From NCBI GenBank assembly GCA_047947185.1, contig CP170502.1, positions 558,001 through 622,000 on the forward strand: a stretch of 64,000 nucleotides of DNA, in the 5' to 3' direction. The notes beneath the pieces are model-generated. The model did no database searches. It was given only the letters and a program-made list of their open reading frames with translations, and was not told the DNA's origin. The translations under genes were made by a program, and so were the position numbers. How positions within the stretch are numbered: the first letter of the stretch is position 1; each line of letters starts with the position of its first letter. Origin of the DNA: JANQJA01 sp047947185 (GTDB taxonomy: Bacteria > Pseudomonadota > Gammaproteobacteria > Pseudomonadales > Azotimanducaceae). Shown in pieces: positions 53,620 to 63,264 of this stretch.

Positions 53620-54625
53620 GAGCGCCAGATTATTGGCTGTCCTGCTGTTATTGCCACTTGCCGCCAACGCGGATGTGCTGTTTGAATCGGATGCGCCCAT
53701 TGCCTTCAGGCTCGAGGGGCCTGTAACAACCTGGACGGCCGAGCGCGACAAGGAAAAAGCCTATCCCGGTCGCATCAGCTGGGAAGGAGAGAGTTTTCCG
53801 GTTGAAGTGACGTTACGCGGTAATCACCGTCTCAAGAAGAGCAGTTGCCGGTATCCACCGCTGCGCCTCGAATTCGACAAGGAGGTCCGCTCGGATACAA
53901 TTTTTGACAAGCAGAAAGACATCAAGCTGGTGGTGCAGTGTAAACCCGGGGGCCGATTCCTTGACTACCTCCGCGTTGAATACCTGACCTACCAGGCCCT
54001 TGCCCTGCTGACACCCCTGTCCTACCAGGCACGCTGGGTCGAGTTGACCTATGTTGATACCGACGGCGAACAGGAACCACGGGTTGAGCCCGCGTTTTTT
54101 GTCGAGCGCAAGGCCAGACTGGCAAAACGGGTTGGGCTGGAAACAACCGACGTCGAGCGGATCAGCGTGGACGCGCTGGACGCTGACCAGGCCGCCCTGA
54201 TAGCCCTGTTCCAGTTTGTCATTGCCAATGCGGATTACTCCATGGTGGCCCCGCCGCCGGGTGATGTGTGCTGCCACAATGCCAAGTTACTCATCGACGC
54301 AGACAACCGTTATATCCCCGTCATCTACGACTTTGATTCCGCGGGACTGGTTGATGCCAGTTACGCCCTGCCCGCCGGAATGCTTGGCCAGACTGACGTA
54401 CGTCAGCGATTCTATCGCGGCTACTGCGCCCACAATGATGCCGTCACTCGTGCCAGGGACCAGCTCCTGGCTCTGCAGACACGTTTGACGGCACTGTTTG
54501 ATTCGGACCCACTGCTCAGCAACCGGCAAAAGAAAAAAGCCGTGAAATTTCTCGATGCAGGCTTTGATATCCTGAAAACGCCCCGGCGTTTTGACCGGGA
54601 AATTATTGGTGAATGTCGGGGTTGA
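53612..54625 (+). CDS. exported CotH-like kinase-fold protein
   Basis: The 337-residue protein has a signal peptide (about 1-20) and the CotH-like opening VEVTLRGNHRLKKSSCRYPPLRLEF (in parts, residues 65-88). Later FFVERKARLA, IANADYSM with Asp208 and VIYDFDSAG with Asp240/242 recall the catalytic and metal loops of atypical CotH kinases. Similarity is by motif only. The start overlaps the ppk stop by 8 bp (ATGTTTGA). It may be a secreted kinase or a polyphosphate-handling factor; the function is not known. Confidence 0.6.
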   Translation: MFESARLLAVLLLLPLAANADVLFESDAPIAFRLEGPVTTWTAERDKEKAYPGRISWEGESFPVEVTLRGNHRLKKSSCRYPPLRLEFDKEVRSDTIFDKQKDIKLVVQCKPGGRFLDYLRVEYLTYQALALLTPLSYQARWVELTYVDTDGEQEPRVEPAFFVERKARLAKRVGLETTDVERISVDALDADQAALIALFQFVIANADYSMVAPPPGDVCCHNAKLLIDADNRYIPVIYDFDSAGLVDASYALPAGMLGQTDVRQRFYRGYCAHNDAVTRARDQLLALQTRLTALFDSDPLLSNRQKKKAVKFLDAGFDILKTPRRFDREIIGECRG

Positions 54626-55418
54626 CCAGCCAGTCCGGCGGATAGACCGTCAGTTTGCCACCCTGCTTTTTGCCCTCGTCCGCAATCACAACCCTGCCGT
54701 CGGGCATCACTGCGATACCTTCTGCCTGCGGATGTCCGGCAAGCTTGATCATGCGGCGGATATCCCCGTCACGCGACAGCACAATCAGGGCATCCTGGCG
54801 TGCCGCCAGCAGGTAGAAGCTGTCCTGACCCGCCGCAATGGCGGACAGGTTAAATGTGCCGCTGACGGGTACATCAAACAGGGGCAGAAGACGTCGCTCC
54901 GCCGGCACAAACCGGAACAGCAACAGCGTGCCGGCGTCCGCTTTCCGGTAGTTGGTCTTACAGGCGATCAGGAGGTCCCCTGCATCGAGAGTAAGTCCCT
55001 CAATTTCGCAGGTATCCCGCAATCCGGTATCCAGGGTGTGGAAATCAGCGTCACTGCCCCGGCCGGTAAAGTGATACAGGCGACCTTTGCTGGTGATCAG
55101 GAAAATCTCGTCCCCCTGCCGCGCAATACCCTCAAAGTCTTCACTGATGGGCGGCGCGGGAACCAGGTAGTCGGTCACAGCACCGGTCAGGAGGTTAACG
55201 GCATAGACCTCTGCGGACTCATCGGTCATGGTCAATACGTGATTTTCATCCAGCAGGGTGAGGCCACTGACTTCCCGCAGCCCCGGCGGCAGGCGCCACT
55301 CCGCCAGGGGGCGAAGCCCGGATTCCGCCGGGACAGGCACCAGCCAGGCCACCACGCCGGCCGCCAGCACCACCAGCAGGGCAAGACCGGCAAACAGTCT
55401 AGGATTCGTCATAGTCAA
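54603..55418 (-). CDS. SdiA-regulated/YjiK-type beta-propeller with membrane anchor
   Basis: The 271-residue protein has one N-terminal hydrophobic segment (FAGLALLVVLAAGVVAWLV) followed by repeated propeller strands such as VSGLTLLDENHVLTMTDESAEVYAV and HPQAEGIAVMPDGRVVIADEG (in parts), typical of SdiA-regulated domain proteins, which are related to phytase propellers. It is anchored facing the periplasm. Its 3' end overlaps the CotH-like gene by 23 bp and its 5' end overlaps the DUF4956 gene by 20 bp. Confidence 0.68.
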   Translation of the reverse strand: MTMTNPRLFAGLALLVVLAAGVVAWLVPVPAESGLRPLAEWRLPPGLREVSGLTLLDENHVLTMTDESAEVYAVNLLTGAVTDYLVPAPPISEDFEGIARQGDEIFLITSKGRLYHFTGRGSDADFHTLDTGLRDTCEIEGLTLDAGDLLIACKTNYRKADAGTLLLFRFVPAERRLLPLFDVPVSGTFNLSAIAAGQDSFYLLAARQDALIVLSRDGDIRRMIKLAGHPQAEGIAVMPDGRVVIADEGKKQGGKLTVYPPDWLVNPDIHQ

Positions 55419-56070
55419 TGGGGGCCGGTGGCAGGGCCGGTCCGTCGTCTGAAGGGTCCTGGCTCATCCATTCACGGGTAAACCAACGATTAACAGAAAC
55501 CTCTTCACCGTAGTCAATTTCCCACAGGAACAGGACGATGTAGTTGAAGAAAACGGTGACAACAATAGTGATTTCCAGCGCTTCGATGCCCGCTGCCAGT
55601 CCCGCACCAATGGCCACAAAAATGTAGATGGCATCCAGCGAATCATCCAGGGTCAAACGGAACCGGACCCCGGCAACAATGCCGGCAAGACTGAATGCCA
55701 GCGCCAGTGAATTCTGCACGATCATCACGATGCCTGCGACTACCACTGGCAGCAGCAATATGGTCAGGACAAATGACTGTTCCCGCCCCTTGCGACGCCG
55801 TGCGCCCATATAAACCCATGCCACCGGCTCCATCAGCAACAGGACAGCCAGCAACCCCAGCACCAGGCGCACCACTTTCTCCACGGGCTCCCAACTGATG
55901 ATGGTGGGCTGGCCGGACAGGAGTTCACTCATACCGCTATCCAGGGCTTCGACGCCACCCACCGGCAGGTAGTGCTGCAGCGATGGGAACAGCGCCACCA
56001 GTCCAATCGTCAGGAGTAGCAGAACCAGATAGTACGCCGTCATCTGAACCACAGGCTTGGCTGATTTCAT
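55399..56070 (-). CDS. DUF4956 membrane protein
   Basis: The 223-residue protein has about five membrane helices and the DUF4956 core SLALAFSLAGIVAGVRFRLTLDDSLDAIYIFVAIGAG (in parts). This family often lies with VTC/CotH polyphosphate-related genes in bacteria. It overlaps the M48 gene by 4 bp and the propeller gene by 20 bp on the same strand, so the three are coupled. Confidence 0.85.
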   Translation of the reverse strand: MKSAKPVVQMTAYYLVLLLLTIGLVALFPSLQHYLPVGGVEALDSGMSELLSGQPTIISWEPVEKVVRLVLGLLAVLLLMEPVAWVYMGARRRKGREQSFVLTILLLPVVVAGIVMIVQNSLALAFSLAGIVAGVRFRLTLDDSLDAIYIFVAIGAGLAAGIEALEITIVVTVFFNYIVLFLWEIDYGEEVSVNRWFTREWMSQDPSDDGPALPPAPIDYDES

Positions 56071-57953
56071 TCGGCGTCGATACTCCCGGTTGGACGAAGC
56101 GGCGGCATGGGACAGTCAAGGGCATCAGCGATGGCACGCACCAGTTCTTCCTCAACGGCAACCACCACCTGGTCGGCCGCCACCGTTGCGATGCAGGCTT
56201 TCAGCAGTTTGGGCTTCTGCAGCGGATGGAGCCGGGCAAGCCTGTCGACAGCCTCGTTGAGGCGACCCAGCGCAAGCTGGTTTTTGGGTGCCAGGGTGAT
56301 TGCCAGCCCCAGGGCCGCACGACCAGCATCAAAAGCCCGTTCCGGTTCACCATGGGTGCTGGCATCCGCATAGGCGAGCATCGACAGGAGCACACCACAC
56401 TCGTTGCCGAGTTGCGGCAAATTGAGTTGTTTCAGCACCGGGCGACGGCCTTCAAGCGCAGCTTCGAGGTTACGTGTCAGGTATTTCTGCAGCGCCCACT
56501 CCGAGAGACCCACACGGTTATCCGCACGGATTAAAGCCGCGATATTGTCCCTTACCCTGGCATACTGGTCCCGGGAAAGCTGTCGTAACGCGGGTAACGC
56601 CATTTCAATCAGTGGCAGGCGCATACCAGGCGCAACGCTACCGTGATCCTGCAACAGCGCCTGGAAACGACTGAACACAAAGGGATCTGCCGATTCGGCC
56701 AGGTGATCAATCTGGCGACTGCGCACGAGTGGGTCCGCATCAAGCAGCACAAGGTAGACCAGGGCCCGGGCTGAACAGGGTTCGTGGGCAGCCTCACTGA
56801 GCAGGGCTGGAATGACGGCAAGTAATCCACGCGCAAGTTCCAGTTGCTCGGGTTTGGGATGGCCAATATCCTCAACCGCGTGCGACGTATCCGACCGGCC
56901 GCCTGCGACAAGACCAGCGGTCAGCGCTGCGGCTTCACTCTCCGGCACAGGGGTCGGGGGACCCGACTGGAAATTGCCGTCCCAGCGCGGATCAATTCGC
57001 CTGATGCGGACATCGAGTGGCGGATGGGTTGACGTCAGTGAGGCGAAGCGAAACTTTACACCCTCGGCAAAAAAAGCGTGACTGATCTCTTCGCTATGAC
57101 CGTCGGCAACAACGGAACCTGGCGAATAACCACCAATACGCTTGAGTGCCCCGGCAATACCCTGCGGGTTTCGTGTGAACTGAACCGCAGACGCATCCGC
57201 CAGGAACTCCCGCTGGCGACTGACCGCAGCCTTGATTAAGGTACCAAAAAATTTGCCCAGGTAACCCAGCACAAATAGCCCAAGTCCAGCGAGCGCAATC
57301 GCTGCCCCACCGTCGCGCCGGGAAATCCTGCCTGGCGACAGGATAATGCGGCCAATGACGGCCAGCATGACAATGCCAAACAGGACTCCCATCAGACGGA
57401 TATTCAGGCGCATGTCACCATTCAGTATGTGGCTGAATTCGTGGGCGATGACCCCCTGCAGTTGGTCCCTGTCAAGGTTGTTGATTGCACCTTCGGTGAT
57501 GCCAATCACCGCGTCTGATGGCGAAAAGCCCGCGGCAAACGCATTGATGGCGCCATCGGCAATGACATAGACGGGCGGTACCGGCGTACCCGAGGCAATG
57601 GCCATTTCTTCCACAATGTTCAGCAGGCGCCGCTTCCGCAGGTCATCACCAGGTTCCAGCAGCAGTTTGCCTCCCATCATGTCAGCAACCGCTTCACCAC
57701 CTTTTGCAAGGGAGAGCACGCGGTACACACTGCCAAGGCCAACAACCCCCACCACAACCAGCGAGACCAGCAGGAAAGTTTCCCAGCTATAGCGCACCCC
57801 ACCCTGTGCCATTGCGGCGGTATTTCCGAAACTCGCAACCACAATGAGCAGCAGATTCGTCAGCAGGATAATGCTGAGCACTGCCAGTACAAACAGCACC
57901 AGCAGGAGTTTGGTCTTGCGCCTGGCATGGTCCTGCGACGAAAAAAAATCCAT
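56067..57953 (-). CDS. M48-family membrane metallopeptidase
   Basis: The 628-residue protein has two N-terminal helices, the zinc motif IAHEFSHILNGD, two more helices (GVLFGIVMLAVIGRIIL, ALAGLGLFVLGYL) and SRQREFLADASAVQFT holding the third zinc ligand. About 300 C-terminal residues are a helical cytosolic or periplasmic extension, making it about twice HtpX length. It should degrade membrane proteins. It lies 23 bp downstream of the lemA gene. Confidence 0.88.
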   Translation of the reverse strand: MDFFSSQDHARRKTKLLLVLFVLAVLSIILLTNLLLIVVASFGNTAAMAQGGVRYSWETFLLVSLVVVGVVGLGSVYRVLSLAKGGEAVADMMGGKLLLEPGDDLRKRRLLNIVEEMAIASGTPVPPVYVIADGAINAFAAGFSPSDAVIGITEGAINNLDRDQLQGVIAHEFSHILNGDMRLNIRLMGVLFGIVMLAVIGRIILSPGRISRRDGGAAIALAGLGLFVLGYLGKFFGTLIKAAVSRQREFLADASAVQFTRNPQGIAGALKRIGGYSPGSVVADGHSEEISHAFFAEGVKFRFASLTSTHPPLDVRIRRIDPRWDGNFQSGPPTPVPESEAAALTAGLVAGGRSDTSHAVEDIGHPKPEQLELARGLLAVIPALLSEAAHEPCSARALVYLVLLDADPLVRSRQIDHLAESADPFVFSRFQALLQDHGSVAPGMRLPLIEMALPALRQLSRDQYARVRDNIAALIRADNRVGLSEWALQKYLTRNLEAALEGRRPVLKQLNLPQLGNECGVLLSMLAYADASTHGEPERAFDAGRAALGLAITLAPKNQLALGRLNEAVDRLARLHPLQKPKLLKACIATVAADQVVVAVEEELVRAIADALDCPMPPLRPTGSIDAE

Positions 57954-57976
57954 TCGGGAGATAACCTGAACCGGGT

Positions 57977-58573
57977 TCAGAAAGAAACCCTGGGCGCTTC
58001 CTGAATCGCGGCACTATCGGCAAATTCCAGCAGTTCAGCATCGAGTGCATGGCCAAAGGGACCTGCCAGGAAATTCTGCGGGAAAGACTGCTTGTAGGTG
58101 TTGTACGCCATGACCTGGTCATTAAACGCCTGGCGGGCAAAAGCCACCTTGTTTTCGGTGCTGGTCAGTTCTTCTGACAGTTGCATCATGTTCTGGTTTG
58201 CCTTGAGGTCCGGGTAAGCTTCGACCACCACGTTAAAACGACCCAGGGCGCCTGCCAGCGCCTGCTCCTGGCCGGCCAGGCTCTTGATGGCTTCGCCGTT
58301 CCCGGGATCAGCGGCAGCCTGTGCCAGTGACGCAGACGCCGCATTGCGGGCATCAATCACAGCCTCCAGGGTCTCACGTTCATGGTCCATGTACCCTTTG
58401 GCGGTTTCCACCAGGTTGGGAATCAGGTCATACCGGCGCTTGAGCTGTACTTCAATCTGCGCAAATGCATTCTTGTAGCGGTTCTTGAGGGCAACCAGGG
58501 TGTTGAAAATCGAGACGGCCCAGATGCCACCGCCAATGATCACAACCCAGAATATGATGGTTGAGATTTCCAT
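57977..58573 (-). CDS. lemA: LemA family protein
   Basis: The 198-residue protein has an N-terminal membrane helix (TIIFWVVIIGGGIWAVSIF) and the LemA helix bundle with YKNAFAQIEVQLKRRYDLIPNLVETAKGYMDHE (in parts) and AYPDLKANQNMMQLSEELTSTEN. It is placed directly before an M48 peptidase, an association seen in many bacteria. The C-terminal extension after the bundle is short. Confidence 0.93.
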   Translation of the reverse strand: MEISTIIFWVVIIGGGIWAVSIFNTLVALKNRYKNAFAQIEVQLKRRYDLIPNLVETAKGYMDHERETLEAVIDARNAASASLAQAAADPGNGEAIKSLAGQEQALAGALGRFNVVVEAYPDLKANQNMMQLSEELTSTENKVAFARQAFNDQVMAYNTYKQSFPQNFLAGPFGHALDAELLEFADSAAIQEAPRVSF

Positions 58574-58616
58574 AGTGTTCTCCCGTGATAAAAGTTAGCA
58601 GAGGTCTGGTGCCAGT

Positions 58617-58862
58617 CTATTTCTGGTATTTTTCTTTCCACTCGGCGTAGGGCATGCCGTAGATTTGCTCCCTCACCGCTTCATAATCCAGCGCAATTCC
58701 TTTATCCTCTGCCGCCGACTTGTACCACTTGCTGAGACAGTTCCTGCAGAAGCCGGCCAGATTCATCAGGTCAATATTCTGTACCTCCCTGTGTTCATCC
58801 AGATGTTGCACCAGGCGCCTGAAAGCCGCCGCTTCGAGTTCAATTCGGGTTTGGTCATCCAT
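58617..58862 (-). CDS. DUF1244 family protein
   Basis: The 81-residue protein is a clear DUF1244 member: TRIELEAAAFRRLVQHL, NIDLMNLAGFCRNCLSKWY (paired Cys) and YGMPYAEWKEKYQ. The ATG at 58862 matches family length; the frame to 58958 is an overextension. It diverges from rapA with a 37-bp gap. Function is unknown. Confidence 0.92.
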   Translation of the reverse strand: MDDQTRIELEAAAFRRLVQHLDEHREVQNIDLMNLAGFCRNCLSKWYKSAAEDKGIALDYEAVREQIYGMPYAEWKEKYQK

Positions 58863-58899
58863 CACAATTCTCCAGCACAAATCCGGGTAATACCTTAAC

Positions 58900-61719
58900 A
58901 TGACGGACTTCAAAATCGGCCAGAAATGGATCAGCAATGCTGAACCGGAACTTGGCATGGGGCGCGTCCTGCGCCTTGAACACCGGACAGTATCCCTTTA
59001 CTTTGACGCCGCGGCTGAAGAGCGCAACTATGCGCGCGCAGAAGCACCACTGACCCGCGTTCGGTTCAATCCCGGTGACCGTATTGCAACTCTCGATGAG
59101 ATCACCATCACGGTCACCCGCGTCGTGGATCAGAACGGGATTTTTGTCTATCACGGCGACTACCAGGGCACCAATACCGCGGTAATGGAAACCGAGCTGG
59201 ACGCCAATGTGCGCTTCAGTAAACCCGAAGACCGGCTATTCACCCACCAGATTGACGCCAATCACTGGTTTAATCTTCGCGTCCAGTCGCGCAACAGCCT
59301 GGCAACACTTTCCCGTGCCACCTCACGTGGCCTGTACGGGCCCAGGGTTGCCCTGATCCCGCACCAGCTTTACATCGGCGCAGAAGTGGCACGCCGGTTT
59401 GCGCCCAGGGTGCTGCTCGCTGATGAGGTGGGGCTTGGCAAAACAATTGAGGCCGGCCTGATCCTGCACCAGCGAATACAGTCAGGCCGCGCCAGTCGCG
59501 TCCTGCTCGTTGTTCCTCCTGCCCTGACCTTCCAGTGGTTTGTGGAGATGATCCGGCGTTTCAATCTCCAGTTTACCGTGATGGATGACAACCGCTGCGA
59601 GCAGATTGTCGCGGACAACACGCCCGAGGACATTGAAAACGATAACCTGGCGTTTAACCCGTTTGAGGCCCAGCAGTTGTGCCTGGCCTCGCTGGATCTC
59701 TTTACAGAACACCCCGACCGGATAACCCAGGCAGTGGCGGCGGAATGGGATCTTATTGTGGTGGATGAGGCCCACCATCTGCGCTGGTCCGAAACCAATG
59801 CATCACCCGAATACCTTGCCGTGGAACGCCTGTCGCGGGCATCCCGCGGTCTGTTGCTTCTGACCGCAACGCCGGAGCAGTTGGGCCGGGCCGGTCACTT
59901 TGCACGGCTCCGGTTGCTGGATCCGGACCGGTTTCACGACTACGGCACTTTTGTCGCCGAGGATGCACAGTTTGAACGGGTGGTCCAGGCGGTCAACCAG
60001 TTGATTACCGGTAATTCTGCGGAGCAAACCCAGGCGCGCGGGTCGATCAGGCACCTGCTTGCGGCCAGCGAAGAGATGAGCGACAGCCAACTCATTGAAG
60101 AACTGCTGGACCGTCATGGCACCGGCCGCGTCCTGTTCCGCAACGTTCGATCGTCGGTTCTGGGGTTTCCCGAGCGGGTCCCGCTGCCGGTGTCATTGCC
60201 GCTGCCGGCCGCCTACCAGGGCACCAGTTCCCTGACACCCGAGGAGGCCGTCGCAGACTGGGTGAACGTCGACCCCCGGGTTGCCTGGCTCCGGGAACTG
60301 CTCCAGCGTCAGCCCGCTGACAAATTTCTTGTGATCTGCGCGCGGCAGCAGACCGCCCGGGAACTCGAGGCGTTTATCTCGTCCACTACGGGCATCCGCG
60401 CCGCGGTCTTCCACGAGGGGCTGGACCTGGTGGCCCGCGACCGCGCCGCCGCATGGTTTGCGGAGACCGAACGCGGTGCGCAGGTACTCGTGGCATCAGA
60501 GATCGGCAGCGAGGGGCGTAACTTCCAGTTTGCCAGCCACCTGGTCCTGTTTGATCTGCCGGCTGGACCTGACCTGCTGGAACAGCGTATTGGCCGCCTG
60601 GACCGGATTGGCCAACAGTTCCCCGTCAAGATCCACATTCCGTATGTTGACGGCACACCACAGGCACGCCTGTACCGCTTTTACGCTGACGGCGTGGGTG
60701 TCTTTCGAGAACCCAACCCGGTTGCCCAGGGACTCTTTGATGAATACGCCGGGAAAATCATGACCGGCGATCTGGACCAACTGATCCCCGCGATCACGGA
60801 CGAGAACCGGCAGCGGCGGGAAGCCGTTAATCGCGGACGGGATCGACTGCTTGAGCTGAATTCCCACCGGCCAGCTATTTCAGCGAAACTGCTTGCTGAT
60901 ATCGAGGCCAACGAGGGCGGCACCCTGCTCGCTGACTATATGGAAAGCGCTTTTGACGCCTGGGGCCTCGAGTCGGAACCCCTCGGCGACCAGGTTTTCC
61001 TGGTGAAACCCACAGAACGGATGGTCAGGCATGCCAGTACCAGCGTCGAAACCTGGGGCCACTATCATTTTCCCGAGCTGCCCGAGGACGGCATCCGGAT
61101 CACCTACAACCGCAACACCGCCCTGGCCAGGGAGGACGTACTCTTTTTTACCTGGGAAAGTCCTACCGTACAGCAGGCGCTGGACCTTGCCATATCCGAC
61201 ATCACCGGCAACAGCACAATGATTGCTGTCAGACACCCGCAACTGCCGGCCGGTATCCTGCTGGTTGAGGCGATCCATATTGTTGACTGCGTGGCCCCAA
61301 AAGCCCTGGGAGCCGATCGTTTCCTGCCGCCTCTCGTGTTGCGGGCATTAATCGCGCCGGACCTGACAGACCTGTCCGGACAATTGCCCTATTCCTCGTT
61401 CGCTGCCGAGTTGCTTGATGTCAATACCACCACGTTGCACACGTTGATCGACTCCCAGGGCAGCGGCATTCGTGCAATGCTGACGCACGCCGGCAGTCTC
61501 GCCGCGGCACAGCTTGGCCGCCTGCGGGATTCGGCCATGCTGGACGTCAGGCAACAGTTTGAGCAGGAAATCCGGCGGCTGGCCGCGCTGCAACAGGTCA
61601 ACCCGCTGGTTCGACCGGAAGAGATTGATCATCTGGCCAATGTGCGTGATGACATTATCCTGGCCATTGAACGGGCAGATGTGCGCCTGGATGCGGTGCG
61701 TGTCATTGTCGCAGCCTGA
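58900..61719 (+). CDS. rapA: RNA polymerase-associated ATPase RapA (HepA)
   Basis: The 939-residue protein, close to E. coli RapA (968), starts with the KOW-like Tudor N-terminus (MTDFKIGQKWISNAEPELGMG). The Swi2/Snf2 motor has DEVGLGKTIEAGLIL (motif I), VVDEAHHLRW (II) and LEQRIGRLDRIGQ (VI). It recycles RNA polymerase stalled after transcription. The start ATG follows a 37-bp gap from the DUF1244 start. Confidence 0.95.
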   Translation: MTDFKIGQKWISNAEPELGMGRVLRLEHRTVSLYFDAAAEERNYARAEAPLTRVRFNPGDRIATLDEITITVTRVVDQNGIFVYHGDYQGTNTAVMETELDANVRFSKPEDRLFTHQIDANHWFNLRVQSRNSLATLSRATSRGLYGPRVALIPHQLYIGAEVARRFAPRVLLADEVGLGKTIEAGLILHQRIQSGRASRVLLVVPPALTFQWFVEMIRRFNLQFTVMDDNRCEQIVADNTPEDIENDNLAFNPFEAQQLCLASLDLFTEHPDRITQAVAAEWDLIVVDEAHHLRWSETNASPEYLAVERLSRASRGLLLLTATPEQLGRAGHFARLRLLDPDRFHDYGTFVAEDAQFERVVQAVNQLITGNSAEQTQARGSIRHLLAASEEMSDSQLIEELLDRHGTGRVLFRNVRSSVLGFPERVPLPVSLPLPAAYQGTSSLTPEEAVADWVNVDPRVAWLRELLQRQPADKFLVICARQQTARELEAFISSTTGIRAAVFHEGLDLVARDRAAAWFAETERGAQVLVASEIGSEGRNFQFASHLVLFDLPAGPDLLEQRIGRLDRIGQQFPVKIHIPYVDGTPQARLYRFYADGVGVFREPNPVAQGLFDEYAGKIMTGDLDQLIPAITDENRQRREAVNRGRDRLLELNSHRPAISAKLLADIEANEGGTLLADYMESAFDAWGLESEPLGDQVFLVKPTERMVRHASTSVETWGHYHFPELPEDGIRITYNRNTALAREDVLFFTWESPTVQQALDLAISDITGNSTMIAVRHPQLPAGILLVEAIHIVDCVAPKALGADRFLPPLVLRALIAPDLTDLSGQLPYSSFAAELLDVNTTTLHTLIDSQGSGIRAMLTHAGSLAAAQLGRLRDSAMLDVRQQFEQEIRRLAALQQVNPLVRPEEIDHLANVRDDIILAIERADVRLDAVRVIVAA

Positions 61720-61734
61720 CGCGGTCCGCCCCGG

Positions 61735-62184
61735 TCAATCAGCGGCCAGTTCGTCAGCCGTTGCGGGACGCGCTTCCACCACGCTGATCTCAAAGCGAAA
61801 AGTTACGCCGGCCAGCGGGTGATTGGCATCAACCGTGATGCCGTCTTCGGTCACGGCCAACACCTTCACTACCTCCGCGGCCGCCCCCGAACCCACCTGG
61901 AAAATCATACCTGGTTCAATGTCCGCCACGTTGGCACTGATCATGTCCCTGGCAATGGTACGAATCAGCGCACGCTGGGGTAAACCGTAGGCGTCCTCGG
62001 GCGGAATGGTCACATTGAATACATCCCCGGTTTCACGACCCCGCAGGGCACGTTCAAGGCCCGGCATCATCCGACCGTCACCTTCAACAAACCACAGGGC
62101 TTCACCACCCGCGGAGCTGTCCACAACCTCATCTGCCGCATTGCGAAGGACATAATCGAACCGGTAGTAGCAGGGATCAGGCAT
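61735..62184 (-). CDS. FKBP-type peptidyl-prolyl isomerase (SlyD/FkpB-like)
   Basis: The 149-residue protein has YYRFDYVLRNAADEVVDSS, MMPGLERALRGRETGD, IPPEDAYGLPQ and VDANHPLAGVTFRFEI, an FKBP with a SlyD-type flap but no His-rich tail. It lies 2 bp downstream of the glycosyltransferase gene and converges with rapA. Confidence 0.85.
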   Translation of the reverse strand: MPDPCYYRFDYVLRNAADEVVDSSAGGEALWFVEGDGRMMPGLERALRGRETGDVFNVTIPPEDAYGLPQRALIRTIARDMISANVADIEPGMIFQVGSGAAAEVVKVLAVTEDGITVDANHPLAGVTFRFEISVVEARPATADELAAD

Positions 62185-62186
62185 GC

Positions 62187-63245
62187 CTAGAAGTTTATCA
62201 CATCAACCCAGGCTGGCCGCTGTACCGACCACCGGAGGTGGCTCACATCCGGAACGGTCAGTGGCTCACCCCGGCTGTGCATCAACAGCGCATTTCGCAG
62301 CATGGCGACCGCTGCTCCCGGACTGTCATAGAGAAAAGCCTGGTCAAAATATTCGGGATAAGCAAGTCTCGCCGGGACCACAGGCATTGCCCCTGCTGCC
62401 ACGGCCTCCAGCACGGCGAGCCCCTGGAATTCGTGGTGTGCCGTGGACAGCACCACATCACTCTCGCTGAGCAGCGCAAGGTATTCCGCGCGCGGCTGAT
62501 GGCCACGTTGACCATCGATGCCGGCACCGTCCAGCAGCGCAAGACAGCGCGACAGTGCCCCGGGTACCTGCCTGAACTGCTGGCCTACCAGGTGAAACCT
62601 GAACCGGGTGGTGTGGGCAAGCAGCACCTCAAGTATCGCCAGCAGCACCTCTGGCCCCTTGTCATGTTCCCAGCGATGGTTCCACAGGATGGTGGGCAGA
62701 GGACCGCGCATGTTATGCACAACCCGGTTTTCGTCACGCAGGGGCACCGGCAGTACCCGACTCCTTGACGCCAGGTGCGAAACGATGCCAGCTGGCACCT
62801 GATCCGGCATTTTGGCCAGCAGTGATTCTGCGCCGGTCAGGAAGGTTGACCTGTTATAGGCCGAATTGAACACCACCCGGTTTGCGGCAAGCGCCGTGTA
62901 AATGCTGGTGATTTGTCGTTCCACCTGGTGAATCCGGGGCGAGTCACCCGGATAGTCAAACTGGTTCTCGTGAAAATAGACAACCGTGGGGACAGCCGCC
63001 AGTGCCGGCAGCATGCCGCGCAGCGCCGCAAGGTCCGTCATGGAGGTGGCAATGACCAGGTCAAACCGGCTTTTCAGGCGTGAATCAAAAGCCAGGGTCA
63101 GGCTGTTGCCGCGGAAACGCCAGCTGAAATGCCGGGCTGGTAACGTCACCACCTCAAAGGTATGCTCCGCAAAGGCGTCAACGAGGCCCTCCCGCCAGTA
63201 CTGGTGGCTCCGGGCATCATAGGGCGACAACAACAAAATTCTCAT
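62187..63245 (-). CDS. tRNA-queuosine alpha-mannosyltransferase-like protein (DUF3524)
   Basis: The 352-residue glycosyltransferase starts MRILLLSPYDARSHQYWREGL and shows FHENQFDYP, then a GT-B C-terminal half with WNHRWEHDKGPEVLL and EFQGLAVLEAVAAGAMPVV. This is the DUF3524/GTDC1 family, linked to mannosylation of queuosine in tRNA-Asp. The ATG at 63245 gives the conserved opening; the frame to 63266 is an overextension. It is divergent from the flavoprotein gene by 19 bp. Confidence 0.85.
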   Translation of the reverse strand: MRILLLSPYDARSHQYWREGLVDAFAEHTFEVVTLPARHFSWRFRGNSLTLAFDSRLKSRFDLVIATSMTDLAALRGMLPALAAVPTVVYFHENQFDYPGDSPRIHQVERQITSIYTALAANRVVFNSAYNRSTFLTGAESLLAKMPDQVPAGIVSHLASRSRVLPVPLRDENRVVHNMRGPLPTILWNHRWEHDKGPEVLLAILEVLLAHTTRFRFHLVGQQFRQVPGALSRCLALLDGAGIDGQRGHQPRAEYLALLSESDVVLSTAHHEFQGLAVLEAVAAGAMPVVPARLAYPEYFDQAFLYDSPGAAVAMLRNALLMHSRGEPLTVPDVSHLRWSVQRPAWVDVINF

Positions 63246-63264
63246 ATGGGTAGAATACCGGGTC

